Made by a program: the position numbers and the translations under genes | Part shown: piece after piece, positions 27,140 through 37,859 of the stretch | Layout: every line of letters starts with the position of its first letter | Numbering within the stretch: position 1 is the first letter of the stretch | Notes under the pieces: generated by a model | The model's input: only the letters and a program-made list of their open reading frames with translations | Databases searched by the model: none | What the model was told of the DNA's origin: nothing | From: Nymphaea colorata | Taxonomy: Eukaryota > Streptophyta > Magnoliopsida > Nymphaeales > Nymphaeaceae | Direction of reading: 5' to 3' | NCBI RefSeq assembly: GCF_008831285.2 | Contig: NC_045138.2 | Coordinates: 39,113,115-39,177,114, forward strand | Length of the DNA stretch: 64,000 nucleotides

Positions 27140-30100
27140 TATATGTGTGTACGGCCATATCCCCGCACCCAAGTTTTTGGAAAATGATTCGTACCCGTAC
27201 CCACACCGGTACCCGTACCGGCACCCGTACCTCTGTGACATAGTTATAATCACATTCGCACATGTATTAAGAATCACAAAGGGGACAAAATTCTCTACTA
27301 AAATCAACGACAACATGGATACATCATTTGCATATTAAACTCATTTCTTTAGTTTCAATTTTATGATGAAATGAAAACTTAGTAACTGGATCTTGTTCTT
27401 GGCTTGACTCAAATTGTTAGATGTTCTAACTGCCTGCAACCAGCCCACCCCGCCCCAAAACCAGAAAAGGTATTAGAGAAGCAACTGAGGGGAAAGAAAG
27501 AGAGATTATACAGTTATTCATAGAATGTAGTGTACAAACTACAAAGTAATAGACTATGTTATTCTATGCATCCTTTGGACCGTACCTGGTCAAATATTCA
27601 CTTAGAAGGATCTAGTCATTCAATGCTAAATCATACACTTTGGATGCTTTTGATAGTTTCTACTTTTATTGACAAGGTTTACCAATTTGACATATAGGAA
27701 TCATGTCTAGACTACAACAAGTAAACCCCTTACCCAAGTGATAGATTGAGCATTTTTAATGGAAAATCAAAGCATTTATAATAGAACAATAAAGTGTTTA
27801 TATGACATGAATGATATGCAGACAGTAAGTTCTCCTCCTACTCTTTAGGTCTATGCAGGCAGTAAATCAATGTACATATTGAACAAAAATAGATACCAGT
27901 CCAGGTAGTAGATGGGTTTGTGCCCCTTTGGATAATACATGCATTATGATGAATATGTAAGGGCATGCATGAACCCATGTACAATATGAAACGTCACACC
28001 TATTAGTACCTGTGGAAGAGGAAGAACGGCTAAGACATCAATGAAGAAGTATGATGATAAATAGCGACTAGCTATAGCCTGCAAATCCTCAACCAGAACT
28101 CCTCGCCCAAACACCCGAGATGAAGGTGCAATAAATCCAGTCCGAAATTTGAAGAAAATATGCAGCACATAAAAGATATCAGTGAAGGAGCGCAGCACAC
28201 AGGCTGTAATTTCCAACTTGTGGTCCACATCCAGGCAGTTTTTGTTCATGACTGGAATATAAAAGAACAAGGGGTCCAGATAGATTGCAAGTACACATGA
28301 TAGAACAAAAACCTTGTTCCACCTCTGAATAAATTTTCCCTGTGGATCAAATACTTTCTTGCTAGATTCTGATCTCTCAGTGGATAAATCACTTGGAGAA
28401 CGGAGCTGAAATGACTTCTGAAGCTTCCTTATGCCACCATATCCCCATCTATAACTTCTTTGAATGCTGCTTGATACTGAACTTAACGTTCTTCCAAATC
28501 TTCCAAGGAGTGGTTTCTCATCAGAATATGTCCTTTCTGAATTAAAGGATTGCTCTGAACCCAAATCCTGGAACCTGATCAAAACATAATTAGGCTAAGA
28601 TCATGCTCCTTTTGTGTTTCTAGTAGAGGAGATAAAGGATGAATTTAGTCCAAGGAAACATAAATTATATCGGTAGACAGCTAGCGCAAACAAACATAAA
28701 ATCTAAGGGGTCAATGTGTTGCTCCCTAATGCAACTGCAAGTGATTACTCCATAACTGCAACTAGACATTTTGAACATGCTATCATCATGAGACCAAAAA
28801 TATGATAGAAATCTGCTAAAACAAAAAATAGTGGTGGAAGATCTTCTCAAGGCCAACAGTAAAGTTTTGCCAGTTCAAAACTTAGTGTCGTCAGAAATCT
28901 GAAGCTGAAATGAGATTTTAAATTTTTAATTAGCATTGTGAAAAATAATAATCTTAACATATGATAAAAATCCAGAGACTGATTGACAGCTTAGTTGAAC
29001 AATAAGAAAATGTGGAAAGTTAGTGCCTAATGCCCAGAATGAAGCACAACCAAAGATCTGAGTGAAGCATAAAAGTCAGGAACAAGAATTAACTGGCATT
29101 AAAACTGGCTGGGCAAGTGAGTTCCAGAAAAAAATTCTGGCAAGCCAGTCACATCTGACTCAAATATAGCCATTGCCTGGATCTAATCGGCACACGTGTC
29201 AACTAGAGAAAGAGAAGGAAAAATAAAAGAAGGCACGTGCTTGAGCAGCTGAGCCCTGCAAAAACCAAGGCAAGCCTAGTACCCTGCATTTACACACAGC
29301 CCGTTTGACCCCTGGATGTTTGATATGAATCCCAAATGTGCCCATAACAGTAACCTTGTTGACATCATATACAGGTCAAGATCCAAATGACACAGTAGTG
29401 TGCACCTCAAGTATGAACATCCATGGATCCATCTAATAGCTGAAAGAATAGCACCCCAAACCATACATATCATAGTAACCTCAGAGCAGTTTTCTTGGTT
29501 TTCGTTTGGATTTAAGTTTGGGATAGCTGAGGAAGTAGCACCCCAAACTACATATATATTAACCTCAGAGCAATTTTCTTGGTTTTTGTTCGGATCTAAG
29601 TTTTCGATCTGTTCACCTAAACCAGGTTGAATTAAATCCAACAATTTGTAGACCACCTATTTACACCTTTATCATATACTTCCACAGTTTACTCATACCC
29701 GGCCTGAAGATACCAAATCAAGTTTGGATATATATAATGAGTGATGCAGATGACATCTACCTTATGCTTAATCCTTTCTTTCTAATGTAAACAATACCAA
29801 ATTTAGCAATATGTGATGTGTTATGTGCATGACGTCTACATTATGCTTAAGCTTTTCCTGACAACGTATGTTTTATCCAGGCATGACTGCAGAATGTCCA
29901 AATTTCGAATTGAATACATGATGAAACAGGCAAGGCTAATTAACTAAACGGAAAAAAAGTCATGTCGATCAAAAAATATCCAAAATTAGAAGTATAAAAG
30001 AACCAGCTAGCAGAAACTATATATAAGAAACTAATGGATGCGATAGGCACAGATGAATAAGAGACAGAACATGGTATATCATTTACAGATAAAAACCATC

Positions 30101-30170
30101 ACAAAGCTACCTTGTGCGTGCACTTAAAATTAAGAAGGTACCTCACAAATTTCTCATCCCGGAAATTCAT
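17060..30170 (-). CDS. CNGC: Cyclic nucleotide-gated ion channel, CNGC1-like (group I), 7 coding exons, 711 aa
   Basis: Plasma-membrane cation (Ca2+/K+) channel of the plant CNGC family. Coding exons on the minus strand: 30170-30142, 28574-28010, 26127-25915, 23536-23256, 21681-21570, 19073-18837, 17758-17060; all introns are GT..AG and the phases join without a break. The protein starts MNFRDEKFVR, as in group I CNGCs, so the 29-nt first exon is convincing. Seen in order: S1 about 97-119, S2 132-153, S3 181-203, S4 219-242 with spaced Arg, S5 252-280, pore helix 351-363 followed by GQN at 366-368 (selectivity filter), S6 376-400, C-linker 401-479, cyclic nucleotide-binding domain 480-600 with phosphate-binding cassette about 547-572 (GDFCGEELLTWAL), and an IQ calmodulin-binding motif near 625-635 (IQAAWRRYGKK). 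Length matches the family. Family and group are firm; the orthologue is not. Confidence 0.96.
19713..19763. repeat. (TC)n microsatellite, CNGC intron 5
   Basis: About 51 bp of uninterrupted TC repeat within the intron 19,074-21,569. Confidence 0.95.
22337..22715. mobile_element. hAT-like MITE, element A (379 bp), CNGC intron 4
   Basis: Terminal inverted repeats CTATGTCACAG.. and the complement of ..CTGTGTGACATGG, flanked by an exact 8-bp duplication ATATTACT (22,329-22,336 and 22,716-22,723). The interior holds a long (TA)n tract at 22,565-22,619. No transposase frame. An 8-bp duplication is the mark of the hAT superfamily, so this is a non-autonomous hAT-like element. Confidence 0.8.
22565..22619. 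repeat. (AT)n microsatellite inside MITE A
   Basis: About 55 bp of AT repeat lying wholly inside the element 22,337-22,715. Confidence 0.95.
24597..24647. repeat. (CA)n..(GA)n compound microsatellite, CNGC intron 3
   Basis: Alternating TGTGTGCGCATGCACACACAC passing into a GA run. The TGTGTGCGCATGCACACA part is itself a self-complementary alternating purine-pyrimidine stretch. Confidence 0.85.
24883..25736. mobile_element. hAT-like MITE, element E (854 bp), CNGC intron 3
   Basis: Ends CAATGTTGTAAAA and the complement of TACAACACTG, with flanks GTTTAAAG and GTTTAAGA as an imperfect 8-bp duplication. Both ends carry many copies of GTATCGT/ACGATAC within about 100 bp. The interior has a (CTTCAT)-type repeat near 25,397-25,428. 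An internal 92-codon frame is low-complexity His/Leu and not a transposase. Related in design to elements A and B but with different end sequence. Confidence 0.7.
26636..27243. mobile_element. hAT-like MITE, element B (608 bp), CNGC intron 2
   Basis: Left end CTATGTAACACGGGTAG, right end complementary to CTATGTCACAGAGGTACGGG. The flanks GTATAATC (26,628-26,635) and TTATAATC (27,244-27,251) form a 7-of-8 target duplication. Both subterminal zones repeat GGTACGGGTACCGG-type words; (TTTA)n lies inside at 27,104-27,140. No transposase. Same family as element A by its ends. Confidence 0.8.
27104..27140. repeat. (TTTA)n microsatellite inside MITE B
   Basis: About nine TTTA units inside the element 26,636-27,243. 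Confidence 0.9.
29437..29610. repeat. 87-bp tandem duplication, CNGC intron 1
   Basis: TAGCTGAAAGAATAGCACCCC (29,437) and TAGCTGAGGAAGTAGCACCCC (29,524) begin two similar units, each ending in CTCAGAGCAGTTTTCTTGG or a near match. Confidence 0.8.
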
Positions 30171-30639
30171 CTCTGTTTAGTGCCACCTAGAACTTCAATC
30201 ATTGGCAAGTGCAGACGTTGCACAAGTACAAGGTTGCATGACCTTAAGAGGTACCACTCAGCTGTAGTTTTTTCCTTTTCTCTCTCTTGCAGTTTGACCA
30301 TTAAACACAGCCTTGAACTAAGAGAAACTGGAATTTGTACAAATATTTATCAGACCGCACCAAAATTAATGGGTACCTTTTTGCAAAGAGGAATGATTAA
30401 ATAACACAAACAAGCAAGACAGAACAAGTAGCAAGGAAAAAGGTGGATATTTGGCACAGTAACTGTATCTCAAAAACAAAATCTAGAAAATAAACTAGTT
30501 GGCGTTGCAACATACAAACCTATACTCAAAAATTACAGATTATGTTGTAATCCAGAGACATTAGGATCTTGTTTGAATAAAATAAAAACACCAATCAAAG
30601 ACAGTAAGCGTATAGTACTATAGTGTAAACTGTAATCTA

Positions 30640-31020
30640 CAGAGATGCTGGTGAAACACTTCACCAGCACATGGTTTTTCGCATTCATCTTGCTGGAGAT
30701 GAGCTCTTTCACTGCATAGTTGGTACGCTCCGAACGATGAAGCAGCTAAAAGATGACACGAATCAAGGGTTTCCAGATACCCATTATTTCATCTACTTTT
30801 TCCAATATTTTCTCATCTGAGACGTCATTGATGAAATTATACTCTAGTAGGTCTCGTTATTCCATCGGAACAGTAAGGCACCATTCTCGTTGTTGTCCTT
30901 ATGTCCCGATTCCCCTACGATTAGTCCTCGGAAAGAAGGACGTGAAATTATGCTCCGCCGTTGGTGGCCGCAGTATTCTAGCAACGAAATCTTGGATAAG
31001 ACAGTAAAAGCTAGGTCATT
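30640..31020. other. Compositionally distinct island in the CNGC leader intron
   Basis: About 380 bp with more balanced base composition and more CG dinucleotides than its surroundings. It starts with a perfect 10-bp inverted repeat TGCTGGTGAA..TTCACCAGCA (30,646-30,669, loop ACAC). Both strands have 70-84 codon frames but I recognise neither. It could be an organellar insertion or a captured gene fragment; I cannot tell. Confidence 0.3.
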
Positions 31021-31564
31021 TGCAACAGGACAAAACAAGTGACCAAAATTTGGCAATACCTTGTGAAACCTAGTCCAAAGAGTAAATGAAAGCTAAGCAA
31101 AAGAAAAAAAAAAAAAAACCCTCTAATCCCCTAGACATGACCAGCTAAACTACATATAAACCAACCGAAAAGAATAAGGAAAAGAACAAAGCAGAGATTT
31201 TAATTCCTGAAGGATAATACTAGGAAAAGGAAAACCCAGCGGCAACGAAAAAAGCTGTTTTGGGGGGAGAGAGAAAGAGAGAGAAGAGAATCTAAAAGCC
31301 TAATATCATCCAGCAAAAGCAGAAATCACCAAATCACAGAAAACGGAAGCAGGAAAATAAAAAGATGCGGTTAGGAGGATAAGTCGTCGGCGAAGCCAAC
31401 AAAACCACCCGGGACGTGCGCAAGACTCATCATCGCCATCGATCATCACCATGATCAACAGCAGTAGAGAGCAGATACGAAACCAAACATATATCGCCTT
31501 CTCGGATGGAAGTACAGTTAAACCCTCAATCTGTAGGCAAGAAGCAGAGATAGACAATCACCTT

Positions 31565-31762
31565 TCAGGCCTCCTGCGTCACGGTCGACGGTATTCTCGC
31601 CAGAATACGTAGCACACGGGAGGACCAGAAGGCGTCCGCCGCTACTGCAGCGAACGCTAGCACAACCACGACTACAGGAAGAATCAGACGACGACGACGA
31701 CTGCCAACACCAAGAAGAACGAAGAGGGGGACGGAAGGTACACGGATATCTCCCAAAGCCAT
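31565..31762 (-). CDS. Candidate upstream ORF (65 aa) in the CNGC leader
   Basis: An ATG in good plant context (GAAATGGC) opens a 65-codon frame starting MALGDIRVPS. It has a basic RRRR patch at about 22-25, then a Val/Ala-rich hydrophobic stretch at about 27-43 that could span a membrane. The TGA lies three bases before the proposed leader splice donor, so the frame cannot continue into the channel. I do not recognise the peptide. It may be an upstream ORF affecting translation, or a chance frame in GC-rich leader sequence. Confidence 0.25.
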   Translation of the reverse strand: MALGDIRVPSVPLFVLLGVGSRRRRLILPVVVVVLAFAAVAADAFWSSRVLRILARIPSTVTQEA

Positions 31763-33786
31763 TTCTTTGAATAATTGGAAGAAAAAAAAAATGTGCGTAG
31801 GGTGGGGGGAAGCAGGCCCACCGGTCTTCTCATTCCCGCCCTCCCGGTAAAAAACCATGAAGATAAATTCTGACTTAGGCACTACATTCTCGTGATAATT
31901 TCAAATATGACCCTCTCCTTCCTCATTTTTTAATCCGGCCAGAGGTTGAGATTTGTTCTTATCTCTTAACTCTACTGAGTAATGACCATGTAAGTTGGGA
32001 AGAAGGAAGCGACGATAATGTCCTCATCTTATGTAAATACTGAAGAATATTTTTCGTTTGAAAGATAGTTTTGAAACATGACCAAGAATTTCCGGGTCAA
32101 CTGACGTTTCCAGATATTAGAAAAAAAAAACAATTGACTCGAATCATGTATTCAGCATTACAGCTAAAATATGGGACTGCAGATGAAAAAACTGCTATAA
32201 AAGAACAAAAATTGACTGGAGAAAAAAAAAAAGGCGGGGGAAAGTTTCGAGGGGAACTAACGTTCACAGTTCACACCAGCGCGTTAGCAGCAAGAATCCA
32301 CGTCGGGTGGGACCCGCGTGTTCTGTGGGCTCCGTTCCCAGACCTGGAAGCAAGCGGGGGAAGAAAGTCCAGAAATAATTGTACCCAGGTAGGACCGAGC
32401 CCTCTTGGGTACACGGATCGTATCGCCTTACGGCCGGCCGCAATATCACGCTTTCCCACCTTATAATTCCTACCAACGAAAATTTTTCCCGTGTTTGAAA
32501 GTAACCCAGGGGCAATAGCGTCTAGTTTTCACAATGAACTCAATCGCGGGGGGTCAGTCTCCGCTTGCCTGCCTTACTAAGGATTTTTTTAAAGAGCGGA
32601 TTAATCGATTGAACAACTTATCTGATAAAGTTAAATTCAAATTCAAATTCAAAAAATATATTATGTAATTTAAAATTTAAAATTTTGTTAACCTAATTTT
32701 TTTTTTTTTACTTAATTAGGATAGGGCCACGGCGGCCTATGCAGCCCCCTCCCTCCGCCCCTCCACCCAATACGGATTAAATTATAAAATACTGCAAATG
32801 TGTCAAAAACGAAAGCTTTCGAAGAAAGATATGGCATTTAAATTCGAGACGACAATATTGAAGGCCATCGATTTTCGCGAGCTCCAACGTGCGGGACGGC
32901 GGTGCATGTTTGCCTCCTTTTTGGAAATTGTGAAAGAAAAATGGGGCACGTATTGAAAAAAGTGAAGGCAAGGCTCCCGTTTGATATTATAGTCAAAGAG
33001 GTAAGACGTAAATAAAAATTACCCCGTTTAAAACTGGAAGGCATAAACTTCCCTGGGAATTGGAATGTTGGTCCTGGATATTCTCTTTTTAACTTCGGGT
33101 CTTATTTAATAGTTTCAAACGCCAGGAACCTTTTGGAGATCCGAAAGATGTGAGCTCACGGATTTCGTGTGCACTGTGGGTTCGATCCAACAATGGATAT
33201 TTCCCACTCCATTATGTTAAATCGAACCATTATGCTTAAATGGCTAAAGTGACTTAAAACACTAGTCAATATTCAATTTAGTTGTTGAATGAATAAAAAA
33301 CAATGGCAACCTCTTCATTTTTGTCGTATATGTGTTAAAAAGGAAAAAAGATAAAAAAAGTGATAAGACATATATTATTGTATACTTTTTTTTCATTGTT
33401 TTTTTTGTCAACAGTATAAAAATCAAATACGTGCAACATAGCATTTAAGTTCTACCAGATACTAGTAGGAAAATTATATATAAAATAAATAAATAAACAA
33501 TGGGTGAGAAAAATAGTAATGTGAATATACTATACAACTATTGAATCAATGTTTTTTTTAATTTCACCCATGAGCCTTTTTTGGTCTGAGGCCCATGACG
33601 TGGACCAAACCTACAACAAGCCGAGCCCCCACCTACCCATCCAACCTTTATAGGCACGTGCAATTGCCCCCAAGTTATCTTTTGAACTTGCACGATTTGT
33701 TGAATTCGATACAGCTTTGATAAGTCTCATTTGGACTTTACTGTTTAATTTTTTTAAATCTTTTCAAACAAATAAACATGCATCTT

Positions 33787-33850
33787 AGTGTTGTAAACAA
33801 TGCGTATACATTGTATTGGTACAATTTTATATGAATGGGTAGGTGCAGAC
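33787..33850 (+). mobile_element. Possible solo end of an element E-type MITE
   Basis: AGTGTTGTAAACAATGCGTAT resembles the left end of element E (CAATGTTGTAAAAAGCGTAT), and is followed by TATTGGTACAA. No matching right end was found nearby, so this is a fragment if it is real. Confidence 0.3.
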
Positions 33851-34180
33851 TCTTAAGTGTTTAACCCATCAACAATGATCTTAACCGTTGATTTTATACA
33901 TAAAAAAAATCAAATCAAGTATTTTAGTCGTTTATTATTAATTCACATGCTTCTATCATCCCTTTTCTTTATCAATTATCAAAGTTGACAAAATCAACTC
34001 AATGTCACAACCGGTGATGTAAAACGCAATGTCATTTATAATGAGCACAACAAATCATACCTTGCCTTTAAGCACTGTAGTCAACTTGTTCAGTATTTAT
34101 GTACATAAGTTCCAAGTGTCTAGGGTTGTGGCTCCTTCCACAAAAATGAGATAAAAAAAAGTACACTCCCAATCAAATTA

Positions 34181-34211
<31 letters not shown>

Positions 34212-34212
34212 A
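34181..34212. repeat. (AT)n(GT)n compound microsatellite
   Basis: AT repeat passing into GT repeat. A mirror-complement tract, (CA)n(TA)n, occurs at 34,890-34,922. Confidence 0.9.
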
Positions 34213-34621
34213 CACTAACTATAATAATACAATAAATTTTAAAGACTTGTTTAGATGACATCTTCATAAAAAGCTGTTTTGAAAGAACCGATTTTGTGAA
34301 AAAATAGTTTAATAAGTAGTTTATATGTTTAGATGACATATAAGTTTTTTTTTTTTTTTTTTTCATTGCAAGAGTCAAACTATAATTTCAAAATTTTAAC
34401 TGAAAGCGAAACAAAATTTTTCCAATTTTTGTATATACGACCGAGTTATTCAATCCGTTTTCAAAACAACACTACCAATTGTTTTGAAAGTGCAATTAAA
34501 TTTGTAAGACAAAATTAATTAATGACTAGAATTGTCAACTAGCTTTATGCTGGACATGAATTTGAAATTAGAAAACCACAAAAGTGGTTTTTCCTGTTAC
34601 GCCATATATAACCAATTGGAT

Positions 34622-34765
34622 TGTGGCTTAGGTCAAGTCGTTCCCGTCATTAGGACGACTTGACGAGTCTCCCGGGTTCATTGCCTAGTCACAAAAGGAC
34701 ATTGTCAGCCCAAGTGGCTCCGTTCTCGTTGTCCTTCGGGCCACTGGGCAAGACCTGATAAAACC
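34622..34765. repeat. Hairpin-containing, GC-richer unit, possibly a repeat
   Basis: GTCAAGTCGT (34,632-34,641) and ACGACTTGAC (34,655-34,664) form a perfect 10-bp stem with a 13-nt loop, followed by CCCGGGTTCATTGCC, which weakly resembles a box B. It stands out from AT-rich surroundings. Not a functional tRNA. Confidence 0.3.
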
Positions 34766-34889
34766 AAGCACTCAACGAAAGCTGACTTAGTGCACATCCT
34801 AAATAGCGCTACTACAAGCAAAGCTTTGCCTAAAAAATGTATGATATTGTCATATGATTAAAAATAAAAAATTTGTTGTTAATATGACA

Positions 34890-34922
34890 CATACGCACAC
34901 ACACACATATATATATATATAT
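34890..34922. repeat. (CA)n(TA)n compound microsatellite
   Basis: ACACACAC passing into TATATA. It is complementary in order to the tract at 34,181-34,212. Confidence 0.9.
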
Positions 34923-36814
34923 AAAAAACAGTGATTCCATTATGTTTGATGACCAAAAATTAAAAATCAGTCAATAAAAGCACCATAAACTATTATTGCA
35001 TCATAACCCATCCTTAATACTCTTGTAATAACTAGTTTTAATGATAAACTATTAATTTTCATTGATCCGACAACATTTGAACCCCAACTCCCCACTTCCC
35101 CACGTGTGTGGGGGGGGGAACGAGTAGGACCAGTTGACGAATTCTACAAATTTTGTTGTAAAATCTAATAAAGTGGATGTGTTGTGGCTAAAACTATGAA
35201 ATTAACATAAATAGTCTGCTTTATAATCATATAGAAAAGATCATCAGCTAAAAATTTTGCGTCGAGTGATTATTATACTCCTACTACAGTTTGAGTTACA
35301 CACCTAAGAAATGTTATTTTATATGGCTTTGTAATGTTGTGGTCATAAGTCTGACATCAACATTGCATATTTTTCAAACAAATGTAAAAAAAGGCCGAGA
35401 CCGAACACCGACTGGTCATTTGAAGGCATACGTGTTAAAATATGAAGGAACTGTCGATTTTCGTCAGGAAAAGAAAAATACCAAGAATGAATCTCAATCA
35501 AATTGAGCCAAGACACAAAGCTCGGAAGCGGCCGAAATAAAATGTTCATGTTAAATGTTAAGATGTATTAGGTGCGGTAGTTAAAGACGCAATCAAGTCA
35601 ATTATGCTCAGCACTGTTCTGTTTGACTAGAACATTGGATACTTTTATGCACAGTGATCTTTGTAAATAATCACGGGAATGCCCAATGATGCATCCCGTG
35701 TTTGCTAGGCAATGCAAGCCAAATAAAGGCAGAGTGCCAAAGTTCCTGCTCCGCCATTTTTGCGGCAATTCAAACAATTTATCCAATGACATGTTTGGAT
35801 AGCGGAGGAAACAGTTTGAAATGGATCTTTTGTTCATATTGAAAAAAAAAAAAGCACAACCTCGTCGTTTCTTTTGTAAAAACGTACGCTTCAAAAAGTC
35901 CTGCCGGTAAGACAACGACAAAATGAACGCGGAAAAGGTTTGATGACCTTTTGTCTCGAACCCTTTCTGCACCCATTCAAACACGCCACACCTGAACGTT
36001 TTAAAGGTTCGAAGAATCTTGTTTTTGCAGCTTTACGCTGTCGCAAGGGTAACAAAAGGTAAAGGTGCCAATGATTTTGATTCAAAAAATCTACGTAAAA
36101 ATGAAGACCGTGTTTGTTCGAATTCAGCATGTTGAAAGAAATTTGAGAGGACAAACCAATAAATTCAAAGACAAAGTATTACAGGCCGAACATGTACTAT
36201 CGAGTTGTCCCCTTCAAAATTGCAGGGGAAGAAAGATGTAATGAAGGCAGACAAAGCTGCAAAACTCTCACCTGGAAACCCAAAAACAATAGTAACCTGT
36301 TATATGTTTGGAGATTGGAAAACACGACGATTTGTCTTGGATAAATGGTCTACCAAGCTACACTAGCAATTACATCAACAGCTCTTCTTTTGTTTTTGTT
36401 TTTTTGTTTTTCCCCACCAGTTTTGATTCTAAAAGCAAGCTTTTAACATGGGGACAAAAGCCAGAAAATGTTTTCTCTCCAATGAAAATACTCTTCAAAC
36501 AAAGTTTGTGTGCGATTTCAAAAAGTAACTAAAATATGCTATTGTAGCTAAAAGAAAACAAAAAGCAATTTTTCAATTGGGAGCCATAGCAATCATTAAA
36601 CAACTAAAGTTATCCCTCTCTGTTTGTCTCACAAAAAGCAACGAATTTTGCCAATGGCTGCCAAACAAGGCCACAACTTCTTCTTCTTTTTGTTTTTTTT
36701 TGGCGTATATTCTCAAGCCCCTTGCATGTAGATATACATAAAAGGTGAAGTAGTTCATAAGATTTGAATTTTGATTGCTTTTTAAATAGTTAAAGTTCAA
36801 TCCACCATAGAACT

Positions 36815-37063
36815 ATTTTTCGGGTGAGCGAGAGGATCATCCTACCGCATGAAGTCAAGGCCCTCCCCCCCCCCCCCAATTCCCTTTGTTTCTGAGGTCT
36901 TGAGCTATGTCGGTGTCAACAATAGAACGGTGCACTCTTTAATTTGGATATCGTGCTTTACCATTTTAAAACACATGAGCATAGCACCCACAAGAATAAA
37001 ATTAGATACATCCATTTATACAGACCCCTAACCTTACCAACTGCAGCTATGCCCCTTGACGCC
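36815..37063 (-). mobile_element. tRNA-derived SINE, copy 2 (minus orientation)
   Basis: Read on the minus strand this aligns along its whole length with the SINE at 37,189-37,428: GTCAAGGGGCATAGCTGC start, GGGGTCTGT, GAGTGCACCGTT, CTGACACC/TTGACACCGAC middle and CGCTCACCCGA end. It is flanked by an 11-bp direct repeat with one mismatch, ACCATAGAACT (36,804-36,814) and ACTATAGAACT (37,064-37,074). Its box B is degraded (TAATTTTATTC), so it is an older, probably inactive copy. A run of about 14 C lies inside. Confidence 0.82.
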
Positions 37064-37188
37064 ACTATAGAACTCTCAAGTTCAACTCTGAACTATTTAT
37101 TTTTTCCAATATTGGCATTTCAAAAAGATGGCTTGGTTTCGGTCATAATATGAAATGCTGTATTTAGGTCGCAAATGGGTCGAAATAC

Positions 37189-37428
37189 GCCTCAAGGGGC
37201 ATAGCGTAGCTGGTTGAGCTAGGGGCCTGTACTAAGGCAGGTCTCTAGTTCGATTCCCGTGGACGTTATGTTCCTGTGTCTTAAGGCGGTAGGGCGCGGC
37301 ATCTAAGTTGAAGGGTGCACCGTTGCTATCGCTGACACCGACGCAGCTCAGGACCCCGGAGGCAGGGGGAATGGGGGGGCCTTCGGGCCTTTTTCGGGCG
37401 GTGGGATTAATACCCCTTGCTCACCCGA
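37189..37428 (+). mobile_element. tRNA-derived SINE, copy 1 (plus orientation)
   Basis: 240-bp element flanked by a perfect 16-bp direct repeat, AAATGGGTCGAAATAC, at 37,173-37,188 and 37,429-37,444. Near its 5' end it has a Pol III box A-like TAGCGTAGCTGG and, about 40 bp on, a box B-like AGTTCGATTCC. The 3' part is GC-rich and ends CTCACCCGA rather than in poly(A). The duplication and internal promoter together make retroposition by a tRNA-derived SINE very likely. Confidence 0.88.
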
Positions 37429-37667
37429 AAATGGGTCGAAATACAGTGCGTGGATTTTGGCACTTTTGGCAGCACCATATCCGATTCGAACCTGACCCGA
37501 GTCATGTTTAGCTGATTTGTGTTTGAGCCACTTGCAATCCCTGTATCTCTTTGTCAATATATAATTCGCATGTTAACAATGCAGCTATTCTCTCGGATCG
37601 TTATAAATCAAACGGCTAACTTCTTCTCCATAGAATCCGTATGTCCCGAGCGAGCGGCAACCTTCGA

Positions 37668-37859
37668 GCTTGTTTGATTCTTGTTCCTGGGTTCCTTGGC
37701 GGTCCAGCTGGTCAGGAATAGCCTGCCTTTATGCACTGAGACACGTATGGAACGTGTATCCACTCGATTTGAAGTGCCCAAAACGAGCACGTTCTTTGTG
37801 CTCCTGTCCAGTGCTTGGGAGCCTTGGGCCTGGAACGTGTTCCACGCATTCAAACAAGC
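37668..37859. mobile_element. MITE-like element with inverted ends, 192 bp
   Basis: Left end GCTTGTTTGATTC and complemented right end GCTTGTTTGAATG, followed on both sides by GTTCC/GGAAC words. The interior is GC-richer than the surroundings. The target duplication is unclear, so the call rests on the inverted ends alone. Confidence 0.4.

Larger units (their letters stand above)
30171..31800 (-). other. Probable 5' leader and leader intron of the CNGC gene
   Basis: The short first coding exon has a candidate acceptor (TTCTAG) ending at 30187, 16 nt before the ATG. A candidate donor (GAAAG|GTGATT) ends a leader exon at 31562. This would make a leader intron of about 1.37 kb and put transcription start upstream, perhaps near 31.8-31.9 kb. 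I see no clear TATA box. The assignment is inference from splice signals; no coding similarity is involved. Confidence 0.45.
31883..36803. other. AT-rich intergenic region upstream of the CNGC gene
   Basis: No gene supported. A GC-richer stretch at 32,240-32,460 could be distal promoter or repeat remnant. Homopolymer A/T runs, two compound microsatellites and the hairpin unit at 34,622-34,765 lie here. Confidence 0.55.

Noticed and set aside
37196-37265. Possible functional tRNA gene
   Set aside because: Only the internal promoter boxes are present, the cloverleaf stems do not pair, and the flanking 16-bp duplication shows it is the head of a SINE.
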